This document shows, in pieces, positions 50,080-57,649 of a stretch of 64,000 nucleotides of DNA. The stretch's first letter is position 1. Every line of letters begins with the position of its first letter. The notes below the pieces were generated by a model. That model was given only the letters and a program-made list of their open reading frames with translations. It was not told the DNA's origin and ran no database searches. Source of the DNA: an uncultured Planctomycetales bacterium (lineage in GTDB: Bacteria; Planctomycetota; Planctomycetia; Isosphaerales; Isosphaeraceae); NCBI GenBank assembly GCA_937907525.1, contig CALCIB010000187.1:1-64000 (forward strand). The letters run 5' to 3'. Made by a program: the position numbers and the translations under genes.

Positions 50080-51087
50080 ATGACGATCGAGCCTTCCCCG
50101 GAAATCGCGCCTCCCGACTCGGCCTCGCCGAAGCTCCAGGCGTCGGCCGACGCGACCCCTTCGCTCTCGGCCGAGCGAGAGCGTCAACTCGCCGCTCGAA
50201 TCAAAGCGGGCGATCCCGCGGCGCGCGAGGAATTGATCCTCGCCAACCTGCCGCTGGTCCGAAGCATCGCCTCGGCGTTCCGAGGCCACGACCGGATCGT
50301 CAGCCTCGACGACCTGATCCAGGAAGGAAACCTGGGCCTCCTAAGGGCCGCGAGCGACTTCGACCCCGAGACGCACGGCGCACGGTTCGCGAACTACGCC
50401 GCGTGCTGGATACGGTATAAAATCCGCAGGGTCCTCGCCGAGCAGACGACCACCATCCGATACCCCTACTACCTCGTCCTGCTGCGACGTCGGTTCGAGA
50501 AGGCGCGCGAGCGGATGATCGCGGATCGCGGAGCGACCGCCGCCGCGGGCGAGTCGATCGAGCCGGACTTCGACGACGTGGTCGAAAGCATGGGCGCCGC
50601 GGGCGAACGACTCAAAGTCCTTCGCGGCGTCCGCCGCGAACTCCAATCCCGTCCCACGGTCTCCATCAGCGATCCGTCCCACGACGCCGCCCTTGCGCGG
50701 ACGTCCCCTCCCCAAGAACCGCTCGAACTCGCGGAATCGATGGGCCGACTCCACGCCGCGATGCGCAAGCTTACGTTGATCGAATCCTGGGTGCTCAGGC
50801 GACGTCACCGGTTTGACGAGTCCTTCGCCGGAAAAAAGGGGACGGGCCGTGGAAAGCCCCCTCGCCGCGAAAACGCGCCCGCCTCGTCCCCCTCGGCGTC
50901 CAACCGTCGAAGGTCGTTCCGGCAACTCTCGGACGAGATCGGCATGCCAATCCACCAGATCCGAGCGATCGAGCGCTCCGCGCTCTCCAAACTCCACGAA
51001 CTCCTCGATCCGAAAGAAGACGGCGAAGGACCCGAGCGGATCTTGCCGCTTGATCGCCGGCGGCCCGTCTCTCGAAAATCGGCCTGA
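50080..51087 (+). CDS. Sigma-70 family RNA polymerase sigma factor, 335 aa
   Basis: Region 2 is clear at about residues 57-120: LVRSIASAFRGHDR, then LDDLIQEGNLGLLRAA and FANYAACWIRYKIRR, including the core-binding and -10 recognition helices. A long middle follows, and region 4 with an HTH (FRQLSDEIGMPIHQIRAIERSALSKLHELL) at about 265-310. A positively charged insert sits within the region 4 area (GKKGTGRGKPPRRE). There is no region 1.1, so it is an alternative, not primary, sigma. It is the last gene of the cluster; it may direct RNA polymerase to the cluster's own late promoters. ATG at 50080. Confidence 0.9.
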   Translation: MTIEPSPEIAPPDSASPKLQASADATPSLSAERERQLAARIKAGDPAAREELILANLPLVRSIASAFRGHDRIVSLDDLIQEGNLGLLRAASDFDPETHGARFANYAACWIRYKIRRVLAEQTTTIRYPYYLVLLRRRFEKARERMIADRGATAAAGESIEPDFDDVVESMGAAGERLKVLRGVRRELQSRPTVSISDPSHDAALARTSPPQEPLELAESMGRLHAAMRKLTLIESWVLRRRHRFDESFAGKKGTGRGKPPRRENAPASSPSASNRRRSFRQLSDEIGMPIHQIRAIERSALSKLHELLDPKEDGEGPERILPLDRRRPVSRKSA

Positions 51088-51199
51088 GCCGTCGATCCGA
51101 CGAATCCCCGCGGAGCGTTCTGGCCACGAGCCGATCCATCCGGGATGATGGCTGGGATCGTGCGGCGGCCGGAACTTGCAAAAGCGGGGGATCGATCCC

Positions 51200-52744
51200 A
51201 TGACGGGACGGAGATGGATTCGGACGGTGGGCGCGGCGTTCGTCGTCCTCTCGACGGCGACGGCGGTCTCGGCTCAGCAGGCCCTTCCGGAAGCGCTCGC
51301 GGGTCTGGACGTCTACATAGAGGCGGCCATGCGCGAATGGCGGACGCCGGGCCTGGCGATCGCCGTGGTCAAGGACGACGCCGTGGTCTACGCGCGCGGT
51401 TTCGGCGTTCGCGAATCAGGCAAGCCGGGACTCGTGACGCCCGAGACTCGATTCGCGATGGCCTCGAACTCCAAGGCCTTCACCGCCGCGGCCGTCGGAC
51501 TCCTGGTCGAGGAGGGGAAGCTCGGATGGGACGAGGCCGTGTGCGAAAAGCTGCCGTCCTTCCAGCTCCACGACCCGGCGGCGACGCGGGCCCTCACCGT
51601 CCGCGACCTCCTGTGCCATCGGGTCGGACTCGGCACCTGGCAGGGCGACCTGATCTGGTACGGCTCGGACCGATCGACTCCCGAGGTCCTGGAGCGAGTG
51701 CGGACCCTGACTCCCTACTTCGGGTTCCGCGACCGATACGCCTATTGCAACCTGTCCTTCATCGCCGCCGGGGAATTGCTCGCGACGGTCTCCGGCGAGC
51801 CCTGGGGGGCCTTCGTCGAGCGAAGGTTCTTCCAGCCGCTGGCGATGACCCGCAGCAGCACCTCGATCCGGGCGCTCGAGGGCGTCGAGGACGTCGCGAG
51901 GCCCCACACGCTCATCGACGGAAAGATCGCCGCCGTCCCCTATCGCAACCTCGACAACTGCGGGCCGGCGGGAGGCATCAACTCGTGCGTCGTTGACTGG
52001 TGCCAGTGGATGAGAATCCAGTTGAACGACGGCATGCTCGGCGACGTCCGCGTCGTCCCCTCCGCGGTGATCCGTGAAGCCCAGTCGCCCCAGAACCTGG
52101 TCCGACCGACCTCCGCGCGTCTGAAGGCCCTCTTCCCGTCGTCGCACTTCTTCGCTTACGGCTTGGGCTGGTTCCTGCAGGATTATCGCGGCCGGATGAT
52201 GGTCTCTCACAGCGGGGGCATGGACGGGATGCTCTCCCTGACCGTGCTCGTCCCCGAGGAGAAGTTGGGGGTCGTCGTGCTCACGAACTTCGACGAACAG
52301 GAACTCTATCAGGCGATCCCCTATCGGGTGATCGACGCCTTCCTGAAGGCGGAACCCCGCGACTGGAGCGCCGAGTTCCTCCAGGCGCGCCGGGAGAAGG
52401 AAGCCCGGTCGAAGGCGGCGCGTCCCGCCGCCGACGCCTCGCGGTCGCGGCCTCCACTCGATCTTGACCGATACGCCGGCGCGTACCGCAACGCCGCGCT
52501 GGGAGAGGCTCGCGTCGCGGTCGAGGACGGTAAGTTGCGATTGAAGGTCGAGCGCAACGCCGGGCTCCACGCCGATCTCGCCTCCAAGACCGGCGACCTG
52601 TTCGAGGCGACCTGGGCGGACCCGTTCTTCAGAACCAGCCCGATCCCGTTCCGGATCGACGCGGTCGGACGGCCGGTCGAGTTCCGATTCTCGGTGCGGC
52701 CCGACTTCGTCGACCCGATGGAATACGTCTTCGTCCGCGAATGA
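51200..52744 (+). CDS. Serine hydrolase of the beta-lactamase class C fold, 514 aa, secreted
   Basis: A signal peptide (RRWIRTVGAAFVVLSTATAVSA) precedes a beta-lactamase/penicillin-binding-like domain: S89-x-x-K92 (ASNSKAF), Y182-C-N184 (AYCNLSF) and the HSGG triad element (VSHSGGMDG). The C-terminal 120 residues (from LDLDRYAGAYRNAALGEARV) match the DUF3471 add-on of many such proteins. This group includes esterases, D-amino-peptidases and beta-lactamases; true lactamase activity cannot be claimed. ATG at 51200 has a GGGGGA upstream. It is the first host gene to the right of the phage-like cluster. Confidence 0.9.
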   Translation: MTGRRWIRTVGAAFVVLSTATAVSAQQALPEALAGLDVYIEAAMREWRTPGLAIAVVKDDAVVYARGFGVRESGKPGLVTPETRFAMASNSKAFTAAAVGLLVEEGKLGWDEAVCEKLPSFQLHDPAATRALTVRDLLCHRVGLGTWQGDLIWYGSDRSTPEVLERVRTLTPYFGFRDRYAYCNLSFIAAGELLATVSGEPWGAFVERRFFQPLAMTRSSTSIRALEGVEDVARPHTLIDGKIAAVPYRNLDNCGPAGGINSCVVDWCQWMRIQLNDGMLGDVRVVPSAVIREAQSPQNLVRPTSARLKALFPSSHFFAYGLGWFLQDYRGRMMVSHSGGMDGMLSLTVLVPEEKLGVVVLTNFDEQELYQAIPYRVIDAFLKAEPRDWSAEFLQARREKEARSKAARPAADASRSRPPLDLDRYAGAYRNAALGEARVAVEDGKLRLKVERNAGLHADLASKTGDLFEATWADPFFRTSPIPFRIDAVGRPVEFRFSVRPDFVDPMEYVFVRE

Positions 52745-52822
52745 TGAAGCGCCGCGGCGGCTTCTCCGAGACGAGTCCGCGCCGGAGCCGTCCGGCTCAA
52801 CCATCCGATCCGATTCCTCCCC

Positions 52823-52867
52823 CCGGCCCCGCCGCCGCGTCTCGACGAGACGCGGCGGCGGGGCCGG
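52823..52867. terminator. Long perfect hairpin between convergent genes
   Basis: A stem of about 21 bp runs from 52823 and mirrors to 52867 (CCGGCCCCGCCGCCGCGTCT with its complement) around a very small loop, followed by GTTTCGATTTCG. It lies between the rightward serine hydrolase and the leftward TAXI gene, so it probably ends both transcripts. Confidence 0.78.
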
Positions 52868-52936
52868 TTTCGATTTCGAACTCCGGAAGAGAATAGCGGC
52901 CCCTCGCGCGACCGGCCGAGGCGGAGTCGGCCGCGG

Positions 52937-54337
52937 TCAGGACTCCGCGGCCTCCGACTCGCCCCGCCCCCCGTCTCCGCGAAATTCGTCGAGGCGCCGC
53001 ATCATCATCGCCAAATGCATGCGCAATTGATAGAACTCCTCCATATAGCTTAATGGAACGTCCACCCAGACGACCTTGTGTTCGATGGACCTCAAGCGGG
53101 CCGTCGCGCGGTCGAGTTCGGGGCCGGACGGCCCCGCGGCCAGCTTTTGGTCGACGTCGCGCAAGGCGCCGTACCACCGATAGATCTTCCGGCGGGTCCG
53201 CCAGCGGATCAACGGCGGGGCGGCGCGGAACAGGGGCATCATCAACATCACGACGGGGATGAGCATCAACTTGGCGCGGTCGGCCAGGGAGGCGAGCCAG
53301 AACGGCAGGATCCGCTGCAACCACGGCCGACCCGAGCGGTGGAAGCGCCGCGCGTCCTCGCTCACCGGGATGTCGCAGTAGCGCTCCGACGGGAACTCGC
53401 GAGGCTCGTTCAGGACGTCGCCGCCGCCGTGAATCCGATAGGCCGCGGCCAGCAGCGCCGATTGCAGCGCCGGGTGGAAGTCGCCGCGGACCACCAGCAT
53501 CGCCGCGGGGGCCAAGAGCGCGACGTCGCGTGGCGGAAGGTCCTCGCCCAGGTCGACGATCCCCCTGGGCAGCGTCACCGGGGCGAGGAATCGGAAGCGA
53601 CGGCGGTAGGCTTCCTGTTGCTTGAAGTCCAGGAGCTTCGTCCGAGGATCGTTCAACAGATCCTGGACGTATTCGGCCTCGAAGGCGGCCACGAAGAACG
53701 CGGCGTCCAACTCCCCGTGCCGCAGCGCCTCGGCCGCCGCGCCCGCCTCCCGGGCGACGAATCGCGTCGGCGAGTCCTTCGCCGAACCGCCCGCGTCCGC
53801 CAGTCCGTTGGCGGCGAGCATCCTCCGAGCCACCGGTCGCGTGCCGCTCCCTTCCGCTCCGATCCCGATCCGCATCCCGGCCAACCCGCGAAGGGTCGCG
53901 ACCTCGCGGTCGGCGCGATGGAAGACCCACAACGGCTCGCGATACAAGCTCCCAAGGGCGCGGAGCTCGTCCGCGTCGTCGGGCCCGGCCGTGCCGCTCT
54001 GGACGATGGCGACCGACACCCCGGAGTCGTCGTCGCGCAACAGTCGGAGGTTTTCCAGAGATCCGGCGGTCTCCCGGACCTCGACCGCCAAGCCGTCCTT
54101 GCTCAACTCGCGGGCGTACTCGTTGGCGAAGGCGAAGTACGCCCCTTCGCGCCCGCCGCCGGCGATCACGATCCGGCGGGGCGGGGGGGGTTCGACGAAC
54201 ATGAAGTACGACGCCGTCCCCGTCGCCAGGCAGACCCCGACGACCCAGGCCCAAACCTCGACCGACTTCCCGCCGCGCCCGCGACGCCGCGGCGGCGGCG
54301 AGGGCGCGTCCCGGGCGATCCGATCCGTATCGACCAT
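52937..54337 (-). CDS. TAXI-type TRAP solute-binding protein homologue with terminal membrane segments, 466 aa
   Basis: An N-terminal membrane helix (VWAWVVGVCLATGTASYFMF) anchors a periplasmic binding domain of the TAXI/NMT1-like type: RRIVIAGGGREGAYFAFAN, VAIVQSGTAG, GIGAEGSGTRPVAR. Near residue 350 a second hydrophobic stretch (LMLIPVVMLMMPLF) is followed by a cytoplasmic-looking charged domain with coiled-coil character (VDQKLAAGPSG and on). No TRAP membrane subunits (DctQ/DctM-like) are adjacent, so it is an orphan binding protein and may sense rather than transport. The ATG at 54337 is 81 bases downstream of bamA on the same strand. Its ligand is unknown. Confidence 0.78.
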   Translation of the reverse strand: MVDTDRIARDAPSPPPRRRGRGGKSVEVWAWVVGVCLATGTASYFMFVEPPPPRRIVIAGGGREGAYFAFANEYARELSKDGLAVEVRETAGSLENLRLLRDDDSGVSVAIVQSGTAGPDDADELRALGSLYREPLWVFHRADREVATLRGLAGMRIGIGAEGSGTRPVARRMLAANGLADAGGSAKDSPTRFVAREAGAAAEALRHGELDAAFFVAAFEAEYVQDLLNDPRTKLLDFKQQEAYRRRFRFLAPVTLPRGIVDLGEDLPPRDVALLAPAAMLVVRGDFHPALQSALLAAAYRIHGGGDVLNEPREFPSERYCDIPVSEDARRFHRSGRPWLQRILPFWLASLADRAKLMLIPVVMLMMPLFRAAPPLIRWRTRRKIYRWYGALRDVDQKLAAGPSGPELDRATARLRSIEHKVVWVDVPLSYMEEFYQLRMHLAMMMRRLDEFRGDGGRGESEAAES

Positions 54338-54418
54338 TCCAAGACCCGAGCCGGGGAGAGGAGCGAGTATCGACCGTCCATGCCAGGTATGCGCGTCCCC
54401 CCGGCGGATTTCAAGGCC

Positions 54419-57343
54419 TCAGTAGCTGGCGGACATGCTGAAGTTGAAGTATCGGAAGGCGTCGCCCGTGGCGTGCGAGACGGGGAACGCGAGGTCGAAG
54501 CCCAAGGGCATGGGACCCATGGCCGGAATCATCACCCGGATGCCCGTTCCGATGGAGGCGCGGATCTTGGTGAAGTAGTAGTCGTTCTCGACGGTGCCGA
54601 AGTCGGTGAAGACGACCTGGTGGAGCGTGTCGGAGGCCGTCCAGGGGAACTGGTACTCCAACGAGCCCAGGGCCATCATCACGCCGCCGACCGGGACGCC
54701 CAGGGCCTTCGGGCTGACCGTGCGATACTGGAAGCCGCGGAGGCTGCCGAAGTTGCCGGCGAAGAACCGCTCGTAGACCGGCAGCGAGTGGGTGGCGATG
54801 CCGAAGTGGCCGCGGAGGGTTACGAACCGCTTGCCGCTGCCGTCGGGACGGCTGCCGGTGGTGTAGTGCATCCGGCCCTCGGCGTCGAACTTGGACCAGG
54901 TGTAGGTCCCCCAGCCTTGCTCGAAGGAGAACTCGGCGTACTGGCCCTTCGTCGGCATGAACGGGCTGTTGCGGTTGTCGAACCGGAGGCTGGGCCGGAT
55001 CGAGGCCAGGAACGAGTGGCCGCTGGCAGCCAGGTATTGCGCCGGGGCCGGATCGCGGTAGCCGAAGAAGTTGACGTCCTCGGTTCGCACGGCGACGTCG
55101 GCGTAGGTGGCGGTGCCGAACTGGCGGCCGAGCGAGAACCGGCCCCCCTTGCGGGCCTCGGTCCAGTTGGGATACATGCGGTTGAAGAGGTAGCCGGCCG
55201 CGGCCCCGCCGATCGGCAGGCCGAAAAGGTACGGATCGCGCAAGCTGACCTGGAAGCGGTTGATCACGGTGCCCGGCTGAAGGTCCAGGCGGAACTCCTG
55301 ACCTCCGCCGCGAAACGCGGTGCCGTTGAAGATGTCGTTGAACGAGCGCGGGACGTTGAAGAGGTCGAAGTTCTTCTCGTAGATCGTGACGTTGCCGAAG
55401 AGGCCCTGGAAGCTGCTGGCCGCCACGCCGACCATGAACCGGCCGGTGGGGGCCTCTTCAAGCGTGGTGACGATGTCGGCGTAGGAGCGGTTCGGAAACG
55501 GGTCGTTGCGGTCGGGGCCGACGTCGGTCATGTTCAGGCCGGGGATGCTCGGGAACGACCCGGCGGGCTCGCCCGAGCCGACCGGCGGCTGGTTGCGGCC
55601 GCGATCCAAAGGCGGGGACGAGGGGACCAGCGGCGAGCCCGCCGGCGCGGGCGCGACGGCCGGGGGGACCGTGTCCGCCGGCGAGCCGAAGAAGCTGCCG
55701 CCGGAACCGAACGGCCGCAGAAGCGAGGGACCGTCGTCGGCCCCCAGGTTCGACCCCTCCGGCGCGGGGACCAGGTCCGAATCGTCCTGCATCCGGATCG
55801 TCGGCGCCTCGGACGCGGGCGAGGCCGCCGTCGTCTTGACCGGGGCCGTCGTCCGAACGGGCGGATCGGTCGCGGGGGAGGGCGTCGCGCCGCCGGCGCG
55901 GGGCGCGTCGTCGTCCCCCTGCATCCGGGCCCCGGTCATCTCGCTGAGGAGGCTGGGCATCAGATCGCTGTAGGGCTTGTCGTGGGGGCGCTCATTGACG
56001 ATCTTCACGTCGATCATCCGGCCCATCTCGGGGTTGGTGTTGAAGTACCCGAGGTTCCCCAGCCGTTGCTGCGCGTTGGCCAGGCGGTTCTGGTCGAGGA
56101 TCTCGCCCGGCAGCAGGCCGGCCTGCCAGAACTCGCGGAGGATGACCTCGCTCTTGGTTCGGGAGTTGCCGCGGATCTTGATCTCGCCCAGGGTGAACGG
56201 CTGGCTCTCCTCGATCTTGTAGACCAGGTCGACGACGCCCGCCTCGTTGGTGAACCGAGGCTCGGCGAGCACCTGGGTCTTGATGCAGCCCAGCTCGTAG
56301 TAGCGGTTCAAGATGGCCTTGCGGTCGGCGTCGCGCACGGCGTCCAAGAACGGCTTGCCGGAGTGGAGTTCGAGCCCGGCGCGGAGTTGGTCCTCCTTGA
56401 GCCGCTCGTTCCCCTCGAAGACCAGGTCGCGGACGTGGTAGCGGACCCCCTCGGAGACGACGAACGTCAGGTTGATGTCGCCCAGGTTGTCCCCCGGCCG
56501 GGTGACGGGCGTGACCTTCACCTCGAAGAAGCCTTGCGACTGATAGTAGTCCATCAGCTTGCGGGCGTCTTCCTCAAGCATGTCGCGGTGGTACTTGCCG
56601 AAGAAGCCGGCGATGATCGGCTTTCGGCTGGTGATCTTGGTCCGCAGCTGGGCGTCGGTCGCGAAGACGTTCCCCTTGAAGTCGATGGAGGCCAGCTTGA
56701 AGCAGTCCCCCTCGAAGATCTGGATGACCACCTCGGTGTCGCCCGGTTCCCCTCCCTTGACGAGCGTGACCTGGGCCAGCTCGTAGCCCTTCTCGATGTA
56801 GAGCCGCTCGATCTGCTGGACGGCCAGGCGGTTGCGGGTGGGGTCGGCGCGGTTGCCGACCTTCAGCCCGGTGTTCTCCTCGATCTCCTTCTGGGAGATT
56901 TTCCGCCGGCCGCGGAACTCGACCTTCCGCAGGACGGGCATCTCCTTGACCCGGAAGATCAGGACGATCTTGCCGGATCCCAGGGGCTGCTCCTCGTAGA
57001 ACGGCTGGACGTCGGAGAACCACTTGGTTCGGACCAGCGACCGCAGATCGGCGTCGACCTTCTGCTGGTCGTAGGGCGCGTCGGCCTTGCTGAGCAGCTT
57101 GCCGCGGATCTTCTCCGCGGAGATGCTCGAATTCCCCTCGATGCGGACCTCGACGACGGTCCCCTTGGGGACCGCCTGGGCCCGAACCGAGGCCGGGCCG
57201 AGGAAGGCCGCGAGAGCGACGACGACGGCGGCGGCGAGCGTCCGCCGGGGCCGCTTCGGATGTGTGACGTCGGCTTCGATGAGATTTCGCTCCACCGGAT
57301 CCGTCCCTGGCGCCGGAAGGCGTCTGGCTACTTGATACGTCAT
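54419..57343 (-). CDS. bamA: Outer membrane protein assembly factor BamA, with long Pro/Ala-rich insert, 974 aa
   Basis: BamA inserts beta-barrel proteins in the outer membrane. The N-terminus has a signal (RRTLAAAVVVALAAFLGPASVRA). POTRA-type units follow (GTVVEVRIEGNSSISAEKIR, VLRKVEFRGRRKISQKEI, KLASIDFKGNVFATDAQLR, DLVFEGNERLKEDQLRAGL, FTLGEIKIRGNSRTKSEVIL), five in number. The C-terminal half is a barrel with the typical late FFAGNFGSLRGFQYRT and terminal aromatic strand (FNFSMSASY). Between them about 150 residues (roughly 55,480-55,950) are Pro/Ala/Ser/Thr/Gly-rich with a repeated RMQGDDD/RMQDDSD motif. ATG at 57343 is the only suitable start. Confidence 0.92.
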   Translation of the reverse strand: MTYQVARRLPAPGTDPVERNLIEADVTHPKRPRRTLAAAVVVALAAFLGPASVRAQAVPKGTVVEVRIEGNSSISAEKIRGKLLSKADAPYDQQKVDADLRSLVRTKWFSDVQPFYEEQPLGSGKIVLIFRVKEMPVLRKVEFRGRRKISQKEIEENTGLKVGNRADPTRNRLAVQQIERLYIEKGYELAQVTLVKGGEPGDTEVVIQIFEGDCFKLASIDFKGNVFATDAQLRTKITSRKPIIAGFFGKYHRDMLEEDARKLMDYYQSQGFFEVKVTPVTRPGDNLGDINLTFVVSEGVRYHVRDLVFEGNERLKEDQLRAGLELHSGKPFLDAVRDADRKAILNRYYELGCIKTQVLAEPRFTNEAGVVDLVYKIEESQPFTLGEIKIRGNSRTKSEVILREFWQAGLLPGEILDQNRLANAQQRLGNLGYFNTNPEMGRMIDVKIVNERPHDKPYSDLMPSLLSEMTGARMQGDDDAPRAGGATPSPATDPPVRTTAPVKTTAASPASEAPTIRMQDDSDLVPAPEGSNLGADDGPSLLRPFGSGGSFFGSPADTVPPAVAPAPAGSPLVPSSPPLDRGRNQPPVGSGEPAGSFPSIPGLNMTDVGPDRNDPFPNRSYADIVTTLEEAPTGRFMVGVAASSFQGLFGNVTIYEKNFDLFNVPRSFNDIFNGTAFRGGGQEFRLDLQPGTVINRFQVSLRDPYLFGLPIGGAAAGYLFNRMYPNWTEARKGGRFSLGRQFGTATYADVAVRTEDVNFFGYRDPAPAQYLAASGHSFLASIRPSLRFDNRNSPFMPTKGQYAEFSFEQGWGTYTWSKFDAEGRMHYTTGSRPDGSGKRFVTLRGHFGIATHSLPVYERFFAGNFGSLRGFQYRTVSPKALGVPVGGVMMALGSLEYQFPWTASDTLHQVVFTDFGTVENDYYFTKIRASIGTGIRVMIPAMGPMPLGFDLAFPVSHATGDAFRYFNFSMSASY

Positions 57344-57649
57344 GAGCGATCGCCCCGGCTCCCGCGCCGCGACGCCCGTGGGGCGGCGGCGGCGACCCGG
57401 TCGATCATCCCGGCCGAAGTCGAGGGCGCGACGACCACCCCCTCGTCCCATTCGAACATTTGCTCAAGCGATGCGGCGCGGCCCGGCCTCTTATCGAGGC
57501 CGCGCGAGTCGGCTCCGGCGTCCATCCTGGACGCGACCGACCCGGCGTTCGTGAAAGCCCGCGCGACGTGGACGTGACAGGCGAGGGCTTTTTACTCAAG
57601 TTCCCCCGGGGCCGCAATCCCGGATCGGACGAAACCGCGCGCCGGCCGC
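57344..57649. other. 306-base gap upstream of bamA, no supported gene
   Basis: The stretch separates the stop of the FAD oxidoreductase from the bamA start, both leftward. It should hold the bamA promoter, but no clear -35/-10 pair stands out. Short frames here look like chance. A CTTTTTACTC run (57588-57597) is the only notable feature. Confidence 0.45.

Larger units (their letters stand above)
22103..51087 (+). mobile_element. Structural-gene phage-like cluster: degenerate prophage or gene-transfer-agent candidate
   Basis: About 29 kb, every supported gene on the + strand, in phage morphogenesis order: packaging, portal, scaffold, capsid, connector, tail, fibres. It is bracketed by uvrA with a small ORF on the left and a beta-lactamase-fold gene on the right. 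I find no integrase, excisionase, CI/Cro-like repressor, replication protein, recombinase or lysin, and no duplicated attachment sequence or tRNA at the ends. Base composition is like the flanks by eye. A DNA-binding protein opens the cluster and a sigma-70 factor closes it. Boundaries are gene-based, not att-based. Alternatives are an ordinary prophage that lost its lysogeny modules, or one whose missing functions sit elsewhere. Confidence 0.8.

Noticed and set aside
51088..51199. Possible right attachment site or terminator
   Set aside because: No repeat of left-end sequence, no tRNA fragment and no hairpin with T-run was seen.
53078..57577. Open frame of about 1500 codons running antisense through the TAXI and BamA genes
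   Set aside because: Its sequence is low-complexity and mirrors the real leftward genes, which have clear domains.
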